Shown one piece after another: positions 8,373-16,770 of a stretch of 64,000 bases of DNA. The notes beneath the pieces are model-generated. The model was not told where the DNA came from and did no database searches. It saw only the letters and a program-made list of their open reading frames with translations. The stretch spans positions 310,001 through 374,000 of the forward strand of contig NZ_JAHSPD010000001.1 in the NCBI RefSeq assembly GCF_020141465.1. Reading direction: 5' to 3'. The translations under genes and the position numbers were made by a program. This DNA is from Roseovarius carneus. Lineage in GTDB: Bacteria; Pseudomonadota; Alphaproteobacteria; Rhodobacterales; Rhodobacteraceae. Numbering within the stretch: the stretch's first letter is position 1; every line of letters starts with the position of its first letter.

Positions 8373-9817
8373 TGTACTCTCCCGTTAAATACTGTGTCTT
8401 TGTAGGCGCGATCGCCGTTCGATATGTCCTCAATCCAGATGCGGAACTCGGTCCGGTCCTGTGTCGCAGGCTCTGATCCCGGAGGGGCCTGCACATAGAC
8501 CCGCTGATTGAAGAGCTGGTTTGCGGGCACGGTGACCGACGCATAAGGCGTGCCCTCCAGCGTCACCCCCAGCGACGGATGCCCGGTGATCCCCACGCGG
8601 TAGGGCCGATCATCGCCATGCTTGTTCAGGAGCCGCACCTCATAGCTGTTGCGGATCGTGCCATCGGACATGGTGACGAAGGTCGGGTTGCGAATGGGCG
8701 AGACGGACACCTCGATATCGGGCTGGATGAAGAGCGCGAACACAAGCCCGAACCCAACGAGCGACCACAGTGTGGTGTAAAGGATCGTGCGCGGGCGCAG
8801 GATGTGTTTCATGATCGGCTTGGTGGGTTTGCCGGTCCTCTCGGCCTCCTCATCGGTCAGCGCCATATAGTCGATCAGGCCACGCGGCTTGCCGATCTTG
8901 TCCATCACATCGTCGCAGGCATCAATGCAAAGCGCGCAGGTGATACATTCCATTTGCTGTCCGTCACGAATGTCGATGCCCACAGGGCAGACGTTGACGC
9001 AGGCCATACAGTCGATGCAATCGCCTTGCGGCGCGCCCGCGTCTACGGCTTCGGAATGTTTGCGCGGCTCGCCGCGCCATTCCCGGTAACCAACGGTCAG
9101 CGTGTCCTCGTCCATCATGGCCGCCTGAATCCGCGGCCATGGGCAGGCGTAAATGCAAATCTGCTCGCGTGCGAAGCCGCCAAAGAAGAATGTCGTGGCG
9201 GTCAGGATCGCAACGGTCGTATAGGCCGCTGGATGCGCGTTGAGCGTGAAGAGATCGACCAAAAGCTGCGGCGCATCAGCAAAATAGAACACCCACGCGC
9301 CCCCGGTGGCCATGGCGATCAGCACCCATGTGCTCCACTTTACCAGTCGCAGACGCAGCTTGCGGAAATCCCATTTCTTCTGGCGGTGCAGGCGCAGACG
9401 CGCGTTGCGGTCACCCTCGATCCAGCGCTCCACCAGAATGAAGAGATCGGTCCAGACCGTCTGCGGGCAGGCATAACCGCACCACACCCGGCCCAAAGCG
9501 GAGGTAAACAGGAAAAGCCCCAAGCCCGCCATGACCAGAAGCCCGGCCACAAAATAAAACTCATGCGGCCAGATCTCGATCCAGAAGAAGTAAAACCGCC
9601 GCCCCGCCAGATCAATCAGAACCGCCTGATCAGGCAGCTGCGTGCCGCGATCCCAGCGGATCCACGGCGTGAGGTAATAAATACCCAAGGTGACCGCCAT
9701 GATCACCCATTTCAGGTTGCGAAATTTACCGTACACCTTGCGCGGAAACACCGGCTCATGGGCGGCATAAAGGCTGGGCGGGGCTTCGGGCGTTGTATTG
9801 GCCACGTGGGGAATCAC
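8369..9817 (-). CDS. ccoG: cytochrome oxidase accessory protein CcoG (FixG/RdxA)
   Basis: 482-aa polyferredoxin-like membrane protein, proposed to act as a Cu(II) reductase in cbb3 oxidase biogenesis. Several transmembrane segments lie in the first 230 residues (YYLTPWIRW, FYFFWIEIWPHEFYFVAGLL). A two-[4Fe-4S] ferredoxin domain follows with CIDCMACVNVCP and CITCALCIDACD. The C-terminal third is an Ig-like periplasmic domain typical of FixG. It is the first gene of the ccoGHIS operon, with an FNR box 55 bp upstream of the start. Confidence 0.95.
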   Translation of the reverse strand: MIPHVANTTPEAPPSLYAAHEPVFPRKVYGKFRNLKWVIMAVTLGIYYLTPWIRWDRGTQLPDQAVLIDLAGRRFYFFWIEIWPHEFYFVAGLLVMAGLGLFLFTSALGRVWCGYACPQTVWTDLFILVERWIEGDRNARLRLHRQKKWDFRKLRLRLVKWSTWVLIAMATGGAWVFYFADAPQLLVDLFTLNAHPAAYTTVAILTATTFFFGGFAREQICIYACPWPRIQAAMMDEDTLTVGYREWRGEPRKHSEAVDAGAPQGDCIDCMACVNVCPVGIDIRDGQQMECITCALCIDACDDVMDKIGKPRGLIDYMALTDEEAERTGKPTKPIMKHILRPRTILYTTLWSLVGFGLVFALFIQPDIEVSVSPIRNPTFVTMSDGTIRNSYEVRLLNKHGDDRPYRVGITGHPSLGVTLEGTPYASVTVPANQLFNQRVYVQAPPGSEPATQDRTEFRIWIEDISNGDRAYKDTVFNGRVQ

Positions 9818-9871
9818 TCCGTCTGGCAGGCTGCGTTACAAGGGTTGTCGCAGGCCGCAGGGTCTGCGGCT

Positions 9872-9885
9872 TTGATATGGGTCAA
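9872..9885 (-). promoter_or_regulatory. FNR/FnrL box upstream of ccoG
   Basis: TTGATatggGTCAA matches TTGAT-N4-ATCAA at 9 of 10 positions. It lies 55 bp before the ccoG start and 21 bp beyond the LysR gene end, so it most likely activates ccoGHIS at low oxygen through the FnrL encoded at 15960. Confidence 0.85.
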
Positions 9886-9905
9886 ATCGTGAGTCTGTAA
9901 GTGAT

Positions 9906-10811
9906 CTATTGCCGCAGGCCGTGGGCGGGCAGATCCCCTGCCGCGACTTTCAGCGTCCTGAGCCACCGGATCAGCATCTTGGCCTGTGGGCGCTGCACGC
10001 CAGGGCGGGTCACGATGTAATACCCGGTATCGCCTTTGTCCTCGAACAGGACCCTCAGGCGCCCTGCCGCTACGTCATCCGCTATGGAGATACCCGACAG
10101 AACCGCGATGCCCTGCCCCGCCCTCAGGCCGTCCACCATCAGGTTGCCCGGAACCATCGTCACCGATTTGCACCGTTTTTGCGTCACCCCATGCGCGCGC
10201 AGCCAATCATCGGCCTGACTTGCCTCCAATTCGTCAAGCCACGGATAATCCAGCATATCTTCGGGCCGCTCAAAGCCCCGGTCCCCCACCAGCGATGGCG
10301 AGGCGGCGACCACGATATTGGTCGGCACCAGCAATTCCGCATCAAGCCCCGGCCATATGCCTGCACCAAACCGCAAGGCCACATCGACACCACCCGGACT
10401 GGGGTCTGCGCGCTGCGGTGAGGGGTGGATCATCAGATCCACCTCCGGATGGCGCGCCTGAAACGCGCCCAAGCGCGGCATCAGCCAATGGCTCGCGAAT
10501 TGCGGCGTCGTGGAGACCTGCACCGGGCGCCCGGCTTCTGCCCCCGTCAGGCGCGCCACAGCCGCGGCCATGCCCCCAAACCCCTCTGCCAACGCCTCGG
10601 CAAGCTCCGCCCCCTCCACGCTCAGGCTAAGACCGCGCCCTGCGCGCGTCACAAGCGTAAGCCCCAGATGCGCTTCCAGCGCCTTCACCTGCTGGCTGAT
10701 GGCCGCGTGGCTGACGTTGAGCCGTGTGCCCGCCGCACTGGCCGATCCCGTCTCGGCAAGGGCCGCAAAGGCGCGAAGGGCGGTGAGCGGGGGTAGGCTA
10801 TGCCAATCCAT
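9906..10811 (-). CDS. LysR-family transcriptional regulator (GcvA-like)
   Basis: 301-aa regulator with an N-terminal winged helix-turn-helix (about 7-66, LRAFAALAETGSASAAG then SHAAISQQVKALE) and a periplasmic-binding-fold effector domain from about residue 94. The opening LPPLTALRAFAA and C-terminal layout resemble the GcvA/AmpR group. It runs toward ccoG but ends before that operon's FNR box, so it is probably a separate unit. A dyad directly abuts its start codon, and a small gene is divergent. Target unknown. Confidence 0.88.
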   Translation of the reverse strand: MDWHSLPPLTALRAFAALAETGSASAAGTRLNVSHAAISQQVKALEAHLGLTLVTRAGRGLSLSVEGAELAEALAEGFGGMAAAVARLTGAEAGRPVQVSTTPQFASHWLMPRLGAFQARHPEVDLMIHPSPQRADPSPGGVDVALRFGAGIWPGLDAELLVPTNIVVAASPSLVGDRGFERPEDMLDYPWLDELEASQADDWLRAHGVTQKRCKSVTMVPGNLMVDGLRAGQGIAVLSGISIADDVAAGRLRVLFEDKGDTGYYIVTRPGVQRPQAKMLIRWLRTLKVAAGDLPAHGLRQ

Positions 10812-10830
10812 ATGTTAGGACACCTTACAT
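10812..10830. promoter_or_regulatory. dyad operator at the LysR start, possible autoregulatory site
   Basis: ATGTTAGGACACCTTACAT has symmetric half sites ATGTnAGG / CCTnACAT around a 3-bp centre and contains T-N11-A spacing typical of LysR operators. It touches the ATG at 10811 and overlaps the Shine-Dalgarno region, so binding could block the regulator's own expression. It lies 80 bp upstream of the divergent small gene. Confidence 0.55.
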
Positions 10831-10910
10831 GTTGGAAATCTTCCTGAGTCGCAAGATGGCAGGGTTTGCGCAATATTCAAGGTACAGCTTCACCCAGAGA
10901 GGAAACTCCA

Positions 10911-11066
10911 ATGCTCAATATCTTCGCAAATTCTTTCATGACCGCCAGCCGCCAACAGCCCGCAAAACCCGACCATATCTATAACCACTGGGGTCGCCGC
11001 ACCCGCTATGACGACCGGCGCAGTGCGGAGCTTGCATTTCAAAAAGAGGGGATGCGCCGCGATTGA
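10911..11066 (+). CDS. small basic protein, unknown function
   Basis: 51-aa protein beginning MLNIFANSFMTASRQQP and ending FQKEGMRRD, with an Arg/Asp-rich middle (WGRRTRYDDRRSAEL). An ATG at 10866 is in frame, but 10911 has GAGAGGAAAC upstream and is preferred. There is no signal peptide or membrane span. It is divergent from the LysR gene with the dyad between them, so it may be that regulator's target. I do not recognise the family. Confidence 0.6.
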   Translation: MLNIFANSFMTASRQQPAKPDHIYNHWGRRTRYDDRRSAELAFQKEGMRRD

Positions 11067-11125
11067 TGCGCTCCACAAGAACAACCCCACCAGGGCTGAA
11101 GGAGCGCGCATATGGCACACATAAA

Positions 11126-11201
11126 AACGCCGGCCTTCCGAAATGCGCGAACAGAAACAGAAGGGCCGGCGTTCTGCCCGCCGACCTTTAGGGTCGGCGG
11201 G
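11126..11201. terminator. two adjacent hairpins between the small gene and ccoP
   Basis: Hairpin 1 pairs AACGCCGGCC (11126-11135) with GGCCGGCGTT (11164-11173). Hairpin 2 pairs CCCGCCGACC (11177-11186) with GGTCGGCGGG (11192-11201) across a 5-nt loop. They sit between convergent ends (small gene, ccoP) and probably stop both transcripts. T-runs are weak, so the mechanism is uncertain. Confidence 0.6.
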
Positions 11202-11215
11202 TGTCTCAGATGGGC

Positions 11216-12079
11216 TTACTCGCCCCCGCCAAGCTGGTGGACATAGGCCGCAACCGCGCGCACCTCTGCCTCGCTCAGGCGTTCGTTCCAAGGTGGCATC
11301 ACGCCAAAACGGCTATAGGTCACCGTCTCGATCAGCGTGGCATAATCCCCGCCATAGAGCCAGATCGCGTCCTTGAGGTTGGGCGCGCCCAGATCCACAT
11401 TGCCGCTGTGATCTTCCATGTGACAGGCCGAGCAATTGTCGAGATAAAGCTCGGCGCCCGCGGCCACTTGGGTGGCATCTTGAGGCGCACCCGACAGCGA
11501 CATCACGTAGTTCACAACCGCAGTGATTTCCGAGCGCTCAAAAATGTCGCCAAAGGCAGGCATCTCGGAGTAGCGCGCATCGGGATCGACTTCGTTGCGA
11601 ATGCCGTGGGCAATCGTGTCGTGTATTTGTTCGATATCCCCCCCCCAAAGCCAGTCATTGTCCAAGAGGTTGGGATACCCGACAGCGCCCGCAGCACCCG
11701 AGCCGTGGCACTGTGCGCACCATGTCTTATAGACGGACGCACCCGCCTTGGTGGCGTAGGCATTAAGCTCAGGATTTTCCGTAAGTGAGGCCAGCTCGAT
11801 CTCGGCAAGAGCTGCCCAGTTCTCGGCATTGGCCGCATCGGCCTGGGCAATCTCCACAGCCACGTCCCCGCGCGTGGACCAGCCCAGAACCCCTGCTGTG
11901 GCCCCGTTGACAAGCGGCCACGCCGGATACGCGATCACATAACCGATGCCCCAGATGATCGTGACATAGAAGGTCCAAAGCCACCAACGCGGCATGGGGT
12001 TGTCGAACTCCTCGATACCGTCCCACTCATGGCCGGTGGTGTTCGGGTCATCGTCGTATTTCTTGGGTGGTTTAGCCAT
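11216..12079 (-). CDS. ccoP: cbb3 cytochrome oxidase diheme subunit CcoP
   Basis: 287-aa membrane-anchored diheme cytochrome c that passes electrons to CcoO/CcoN. The frame is open to 12211, but the ATG at 12079 ([11 protein letters not shown]) gives the canonical start and an 8-nt overlap with ccoQ. There is a transmembrane helix at about 33-52 ([19 protein letters not shown]). Two heme c sites are visible: CAQCH at 121-125 and CSACH at 216-220, with methionines in SEMPAF and GVMPPW as likely axial ligands. It is the last gene of ccoNOQP. Confidence 0.96.
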   Translation of the reverse strand: MAKPPKKYDDDPNTTGHEWDGIEEFDNPMPRWWLWTFYVTIIWGIGYVIAYPAWPLVNGATAGVLGWSTRGDVAVEIAQADAANAENWAALAEIELASLTENPELNAYATKAGASVYKTWCAQCHGSGAAGAVGYPNLLDNDWLWGGDIEQIHDTIAHGIRNEVDPDARYSEMPAFGDIFERSEITAVVNYVMSLSGAPQDATQVAAGAELYLDNCSACHMEDHSGNVDLGAPNLKDAIWLYGGDYATLIETVTYSRFGVMPPWNERLSEAEVRAVAAYVHQLGGGE

Positions 12080-12278
12080 TGTCACGCGCCTCCTTGGAGT
12101 CTTTTCCGCGGCTTGGGGCGGGTTTGTCTTCATGCCGGAAGGGAATGTTGCGTGGATTGTCATAATGCTTGGTCGCACCGGGCCGGAAGACCCAGAGCAC
12201 CACGCCCACAAAGAACGTGAAGAGCGCCAAGAGCATCCAGCTATCTGCGAATTCCCGCAAAAGGGTATAGGTTTCCAT
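12072..12278 (-). CDS. ccoQ: cbb3 oxidase subunit CcoQ (FixQ)
   Basis: 68-aa single-span protein ([19 protein letters not shown]), with a transmembrane helix at about 13-33 followed by the conserved WVFRPG and a polar tail with [10 protein letters not shown]. CcoQ stabilises the assembled oxidase. It overlaps ccoP by 8 nt and lies 16 nt after ccoO. Confidence 0.94.
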   Translation of the reverse strand: METYTLLREFADSWMLLALFTFFVGVVLWVFRPGATKHYDNPRNIPFRHEDKPAPSRGKDSKEARDNG

Positions 12279-12294
12279 CGTCTTTTCCCTCCGT

Positions 12295-13020
12295 TTAGCG
12301 GCTTGCGTCAGGCGTGAAGGTCGAAAAATCGACCAACGTGCCCAGCATTTGCAGATACGCGATCAGCGCGTCGGCCTCCGACACACCTTCGGCCCCATCA
12401 AAGCTGCGCACCTGCGCCCCCGGATAGCGCTCCAGCATGGCGTCGAAATCACCAAACGGATCAATCTGCACCTGAAAGTCGGCCTGTGCGTTCTCAATCA
12501 TCTCATCTGTATAGGGCACGCCCACAAACCGATGCGTGCGCAGCAGATCTTCAACATACTCGCCGTCGATCATCCGATTTTCAAGAAACGCATATTTCGG
12601 CATGATCGATTCCGGTACCACCGATTGTGGATCGCGCAGGTGGGCAATATGCCAATCATCCGAGTAGCGCCCGCCGACACGCGCCAGATCCGGCCCCGTG
12701 CGTTTGGAGCCCCACTGGAACGGGTGGTCATATTTGCTTTCGGCGGCAAGGCTGTAGTGTCCATACCGCTCCACCTCGTCACGCATGGGGCGGATCATCT
12801 GGCTATGGCAGACATAGCAGCCCTCGCGCACATAAATGTCGCGCCCGGTCAGCTCAAGCGGGGAGTAGGGGCGCATGCCCTCTACATCCTCGATCGTGTT
12901 CTCCAGGTAGAAGAGCGGGGCGATCTGAACGATCCCCCCGATCGACACCACGAGAAAGGCGAAGACGGCCAAAAGCGTGACGTTGGTCTCTAGGATCTTG
13001 TGTTTGTCGAGAATACCCAT
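12295..13020 (-). CDS. ccoO: cbb3 cytochrome oxidase monoheme subunit CcoO
   Basis: 241-aa membrane-anchored cytochrome c (FixO). The N-terminal helix is at about 13-36. The heme c motif CYVCH is at 68-72 in the context [17 protein letters not shown], which is diagnostic. The family-typical [16 protein letters not shown] and [11 protein letters not shown] follow, the latter with the axial Met. It lies 17 nt downstream of ccoN and passes electrons from CcoP to the heme b-b3 centre. Confidence 0.96.
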   Translation of the reverse strand: MGILDKHKILETNVTLLAVFAFLVVSIGGIVQIAPLFYLENTIEDVEGMRPYSPLELTGRDIYVREGCYVCHSQMIRPMRDEVERYGHYSLAAESKYDHPFQWGSKRTGPDLARVGGRYSDDWHIAHLRDPQSVVPESIMPKYAFLENRMIDGEYVEDLLRTHRFVGVPYTDEMIENAQADFQVQIDPFGDFDAMLERYPGAQVRSFDGAEGVSEADALIAYLQMLGTLVDFSTFTPDASR

Positions 13021-13037
13021 CGGTCAGTCCCTCCTTC

Positions 13038-14642
13038 TCATTCGGCCGGGACAGCGGAGTTGGTGGCCGCAATGGCCGGGCTCCGTCGAACTGTCATGTA
13101 AAGATTGTAGCACATGATCAAGGCACCGCTGAGGAAGAGAACCCCACCCAGACCGCGCACCACATACATCGGAAACTTGGCACTGACCGTGTCGGCAAAG
13201 CTGTTCACGAGGAAGCCATCGGCATCCACTTCGCGCCACATCAGGCCCTCCATGATCCCCGTCACCCACATGGATGCGGCGTAGAGAATGATCCCGATCG
13301 TCGCCAACCAGAAGTGCCAGCTGACAAGGCCAAGGCTATAGAGCCGTTCCTTGTTCCAGAGCTTGGGCACAAGGAAGTAGAGTGCACCAAACGTGATCAT
13401 GCCATTCCAGCCAAGCGCGCCGGAATGTACGTGCCCGATGGTCCAGTCAGTATAATGGGACAGCGAGTTCACCGCGCGGATCGACATCATCGGACCCTCG
13501 AATGTGGACATGCCGTAGAAGCCAAGCGAGATCACCAGCATCCGCAGGACAGGGTCCGTGCGCAGCTTGTCCCATGCGCCCGAGAGCGTCATCAGACCGT
13601 TGATCATGCCACCCCAGCTGGGCATCCACAAGACGATGGAGAAGACCATGCCGAGCGTCGATGCCCAATCCGGCAGCGCGGTATAATGCAAGTGGTGCGG
13701 ACCGGCCCAGATATAGAGGAAAATGAGCGCCCAGAAGTGAATGATGCTGAGCTTGTAGGAGAAGACGGGCCGGTTGGCCTGCTTCGGGACAAAGTAATAC
13801 ATCATGCCAAGGAACCCAGCCGTCAGGAAGAAGCCCACGGCGTTATGGCCATACCACCACTGCACCATAGCGTCCTGCACACCCGAGAAGACCTGAACCG
13901 ATTTGGAACCGAAGATGCTCACCGGAATGCTGAGGTTGTTGACCAGATGCAGCATCGCCACGGTGATGATGAAGGCCAGAAAGAACCAGTTGGCCACGTA
14001 GATATGTGGCTCCTTGCGCTTCATGATCGTGCCCATGAACACCGCGAGATAAGCCACCCAGACAAGTGTCAGCCAGATGTCGATATACCATTCAGGCTCG
14101 GCATATTCCTTGCTCTGCGACGCACCCAGAAGATAGCTGGTCGCGGCCAGAACGATGAAAAGCTGATAGCCCCAGAAGACGAACCAAGCGAGGTTCCCGC
14201 CCCAAAGCCGCGCGGCGGAGGTGCGCTGCACGATGTAGAGCGAGGTACAGATCAATGCGTTGCCACCAAAGGCGAAGATCACCGCCGAGGTGTGCAGGGG
14301 CCTCAGCCTGCCGAAGTTGGCATAGCCCTCGGCCCACTCAAAGTTAAGCTGCGGAAACGCCAGCTGAAACGCGATCCAGGTGCCTGCCAGAAACCCGACG
14401 ATCCCCCAAGCCGCTGTTGCGATCACGCCGTAGCGGATCACACTGTCGAAATATTCTCCCGACACATCCGTCTGATAGACGGGTTCCTCCATGTTCCGCA
14501 GCACCCAGACAAATGTGACAGCCGCGGCCGCCGCAATCGTCAGTGCATTGATCGTATAGGCCAAATCGCGCCCGTAGTTGGCTGCGATCATCGCAAGAAG
14601 CGCGATCACTCCAAGCACGATCAGCTTGATATAGTTCGTCAT
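13038..14642 (-). CDS. ccoN: cbb3 cytochrome oxidase catalytic subunit CcoN
   Basis: 534-aa subunit I with about 12 transmembrane helices. It reduces O2 to water with high affinity and pumps protons. I start at the ATG at 14642 (MTNYIKLIV) after AAGGGA; a GTG at 14672 is also in frame. Metal ligands are visible: heme b His117 (LRPLHTS), CuB His266, His316 and His317 (WAGPHHLHY), and heme His404 and His406 ([13 protein letters not shown]). It is the first gene of ccoNOQP, with two FNR boxes in the region shared with the divergent usp gene. Confidence 0.97.
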   Translation of the reverse strand: MTNYIKLIVLGVIALLAMIAANYGRDLAYTINALTIAAAAAVTFVWVLRNMEEPVYQTDVSGEYFDSVIRYGVIATAAWGIVGFLAGTWIAFQLAFPQLNFEWAEGYANFGRLRPLHTSAVIFAFGGNALICTSLYIVQRTSAARLWGGNLAWFVFWGYQLFIVLAATSYLLGASQSKEYAEPEWYIDIWLTLVWVAYLAVFMGTIMKRKEPHIYVANWFFLAFIITVAMLHLVNNLSIPVSIFGSKSVQVFSGVQDAMVQWWYGHNAVGFFLTAGFLGMMYYFVPKQANRPVFSYKLSIIHFWALIFLYIWAGPHHLHYTALPDWASTLGMVFSIVLWMPSWGGMINGLMTLSGAWDKLRTDPVLRMLVISLGFYGMSTFEGPMMSIRAVNSLSHYTDWTIGHVHSGALGWNGMITFGALYFLVPKLWNKERLYSLGLVSWHFWLATIGIILYAASMWVTGIMEGLMWREVDADGFLVNSFADTVSAKFPMYVVRGLGGVLFLSGALIMCYNLYMTVRRSPAIAATNSAVPAE

Positions 14643-14740
14643 GTATAAGTCCCTTCGTCCTTCTCTCCGCACGAATCATCTCAGACTCGTACGCGCGCAT
14701 TTAGACACCCTATTAATGCCCGCCCCCCGCCGCTTAGACA

Positions 14741-14754
14741 TTGATCCATGTCAA
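14741..14754 (-). promoter_or_regulatory. FNR/FnrL box serving ccoN
   Basis: TTGATccatGTCAA matches the FNR consensus at 9 of 10 positions and is centred 105 bp upstream of the ccoN ATG. A minus-strand -10-like TAATAG lies at 14710-14715, placing the box near -44 and fitting activation of ccoNOQP. Confidence 0.85.
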
Positions 14755-14772
14755 GAATTTGCCGCCCAATGC

Positions 14773-14786
14773 TTGATGCGCATCAA
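14773..14786 (+). promoter_or_regulatory. FNR/FnrL box serving usp
   Basis: TTGATgcgcATCAA is a perfect FNR consensus. A TATAAT -10 at 14809-14814 on the plus strand implies a start near 14821, which puts the box centre at -41.5, the class II activation position. Confidence 0.88.
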
Positions 14787-14808
14787 AGAAAGCGCGGCGG
14801 CGCAGCAT

Positions 14809-14814
14809 TATAAT
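14809..14814 (+). promoter_or_regulatory. -10 element of the usp promoter
   Basis: Perfect TATAAT about 60 bp before the usp ATG. No good -35 is seen; the FNR box replaces it, as expected for an FNR-dependent promoter. Confidence 0.7.
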
Positions 14815-14873
14815 GGGGTTAAACCGGACCGCCCGGCGGGCACGCACCGGATACATGTGAAAAGGAGGCAGAA

Positions 14874-15719
14874 ATGGCCTATAAAACCCTCATCACCGTA
14901 CTCACCGACGCCACCCTTGTGGCACCCACTCTGGCCGAGGCCGAGGCGCTTGCCGCGCGCTCGGACGCCCATCTGGAGGTGCTTTGCCTGGGCGTAGACC
15001 GTAGCCAAGCCGGCTTTTACTATGGCGGCGCGTCGGCAATGCTGATGGAGCAATCCATGGCCCGCGCACAAGGCGAGGCAAACGAGGTGGAAAGCGCCGT
15101 GCGCGCCTATCTCAAGACAAGCACCATCCGCTGGTCCTGCGAGGCGGATGTGGCACAGATCACCGACATCCCCCACCGCGTGGGGCTGCGCACGCGCTTT
15201 GCCGATGTGGCCGTGCTGCCGCGCCCCTATGGCAAGGATCGCGGATCCGAGCTTGAGGCCGTGGCCGAGGCGTGTCTCTTCAACGGCTCGGTGCCAACGC
15301 TGATCGTCCCCGCTGATGCAGACGCATCTCAAACCGTCGTACCCAAGCGCATCCTTGTGGGCTGGAATGAGAGCCCCGAAGCCATGAGCGCCATCCGCGC
15401 CGCCCTGCCGATGATGCTAGAGGCCGACAAGGTGCATGTGGTCGTGGTCGATCCACCCGCGCATGGGCCAAACCGCTCCGATCCCGGTGGCTCCGTATCG
15501 CAATTTCTGGCGCGGCACGGGGTAAAGGTGGAGATCGACGTGCTGTCGAAAACCCTACCGCGCGTGTCGGATGTGTTGATGCGCCACGCGGTGGATATGA
15601 AAGCCGATTTGATGGTGATGGGCGGCTATGGCCATTCGCGCTTCCGCGAAGCGGTGTTCGGTGGGGCCACGCGCAATCTGCTGGAGGCGGCCACCCTGCC
15701 GCTCTTTATGGCACATTGA
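14874..15719 (+). CDS. universal stress protein, tandem-domain (UspA family)
   Basis: 281-aa protein with two UspA-like halves. Residues 1-145 (YKTLITVLTDATLVAPTLAEA) are the divergent half. Residues about 155-281 contain the better-preserved domain with ILVGWNESPEAMSAI and the nucleotide-binding GGYGHSRFREAVFGGATRNLL. RBS GGAGGC precedes the ATG. It is divergent from ccoN and shares the FNR-box region, so it is probably induced at low oxygen. UspA genes beside the cbb3 operon are common in Rhodobacteraceae. The molecular role is not known. Confidence 0.9.
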   Translation: MAYKTLITVLTDATLVAPTLAEAEALAARSDAHLEVLCLGVDRSQAGFYYGGASAMLMEQSMARAQGEANEVESAVRAYLKTSTIRWSCEADVAQITDIPHRVGLRTRFADVAVLPRPYGKDRGSELEAVAEACLFNGSVPTLIVPADADASQTVVPKRILVGWNESPEAMSAIRAALPMMLEADKVHVVVVDPPAHGPNRSDPGGSVSQFLARHGVKVEIDVLSKTLPRVSDVLMRHAVDMKADLMVMGGYGHSRFREAVFGGATRNLLEAATLPLFMAH

Positions 15720-15834
15720 GGGCGTGTCGCGCTTAACTGGATTCAAGTACTCATCGGACCGGGCGAGGCAGCGTTTGCGTAGCATAACGCGTTCGCCCAG
15801 GCCGGTGAATCCGATTGAACGCGACACGCTCTAA
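15720..15834. repeat. interspersed palindromic repeat, long copy
   Basis: Outer arms GCGTGTCGCGCTTAACTGG and the complement of the right arm ending GAACGCGACACGC form an imperfect inverted repeat around a roughly 65-bp centre, which itself contains GCGTT...AACGC. The same outer arms recur without the long centre at 59171-59218. The repeat begins within one base of the usp stop and may also act as its terminator. Confidence 0.7.
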
Positions 15835-15959
15835 GATCGGCACAGTGAGGCCTGACACCCTCGACGGCGCCGCGCGCGCGTGCGGCCCACAGCAAAACGT
15901 CCTGCGCAGGAGCGCTTGCCGCAGGGCGCGCAAAGCAGAGCCGTATGGGCGCTATGGTT

Positions 15960-16706
15960 TTAGATCAGCAGACCGCCATCGCTGTCATCGCCTGCCTCAT
16001 CCACAAGCCGGTCGAAATCGGGCACGGTGACATGCCGCTTGCCCTGAAGCAAAATGACCCCATCACGCTTTAGCGCCGAAATCTGGCGGCTCACCGTCTC
16101 CAGCGTCAGGCCAAGGTAATCGGCCATCGCCTCGCGGGTGAGGGGCAGATCAAACACCATCGGCCCGGTCACGCCCCCCATGTTCAACACCGCATCGCGG
16201 CGGCATATAATCACCAAAAGCGATGCAATTTTTTCGCGCGCCGTTTTGCGGCCCAGAACCAGCATCCATTCGCGCGCGGCGTCAAGCTCATCCAGCGTCA
16301 TCTGCAAGAGGCGCTGGGAGATATGCGGCGTCTTCTCGATCATCTGCTCAAACGGCTTTTTGCGGAAACAGCACATCACCAGATCAGAGGTCGCCACCAC
16401 ATCATAGGCCGCGATACCCCGGCCCGGACGGCCCACAAAATCGCTGGGCAACAAAAGCCCCACCATCTGTGTGCGCCCATCTTCCATGGTCTGGCTCAGC
16501 GTCGCGATCCCAGAGACGACCGACCCGACAAAATCCATCTTGTCCCCCGACCAGATAACCGTCTGGCCCGCTTGGAAACTCCGGTAGTATTTTATCTGAT
16601 CGAGCTGCTCCAGCTCCTCGTTTTCACACCGCGCACAGACTGCGCGATGCCGTATTGGACACTCGCCACATTCTTGTGGAATTGCGGTGATGTTCTCGGT
16701 TTGCAT
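15960..16706 (-). CDS. fnrL: oxygen-sensing regulator FnrL (Crp/Fnr family)
   Basis: 248-aa Fnr-type activator. It holds an oxygen-labile [4Fe-4S] cluster that permits dimerisation and DNA binding without oxygen. The start is the ATG at 16706 (MQTENITAIPQEC). N-terminal cysteines are 13, 16, 24 and 27, and Cys112-Cys113 lies in the central domain. The cyclic-nucleotide-binding fold spans about 35-150. The HTH recognition helix LTLETVSRQISALKRDG has the E-SR residues that read TTGAT. The boxes at ccoG, ccoN, usp and its own promoter fit it as local master regulator. It is divergent from hemN, with an FNR box 17 bp upstream of its start suggesting autoregulation. Confidence 0.95.
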   Translation of the reverse strand: MQTENITAIPQECGECPIRHRAVCARCENEELEQLDQIKYYRSFQAGQTVIWSGDKMDFVGSVVSGIATLSQTMEDGRTQMVGLLLPSDFVGRPGRGIAAYDVVATSDLVMCCFRKKPFEQMIEKTPHISQRLLQMTLDELDAAREWMLVLGRKTAREKIASLLVIICRRDAVLNMGGVTGPMVFDLPLTREAMADYLGLTLETVSRQISALKRDGVILLQGKRHVTVPDFDRLVDEAGDDSDGGLLI

Positions 16707-16722
16707 AGTTTCGCGTTTTCTC

Positions 16723-16736
16723 TTGATCTGCATCAA
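16723..16736. promoter_or_regulatory. FNR/FnrL box between fnrL and hemN
   Basis: TTGATctgcATCAA is a perfect consensus. It is centred 41.5 bp before the hemN ATG and about 23 bp before the fnrL start. This spacing suits activation of hemN and negative autoregulation of fnrL. Confidence 0.9.
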
Positions 16737-16770
16737 GGTTGTCAATTTAGTCTGACACTAGTTTTATCTT

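Noticed and set aside
8579..9892. 437-codon plus-strand frame
   Set aside because: Antisense to ccoG, no family resemblance.
13314..14648. 444-codon plus-strand frame
   Set aside because: Antisense to ccoN; composition shows codon-bias mirroring only.
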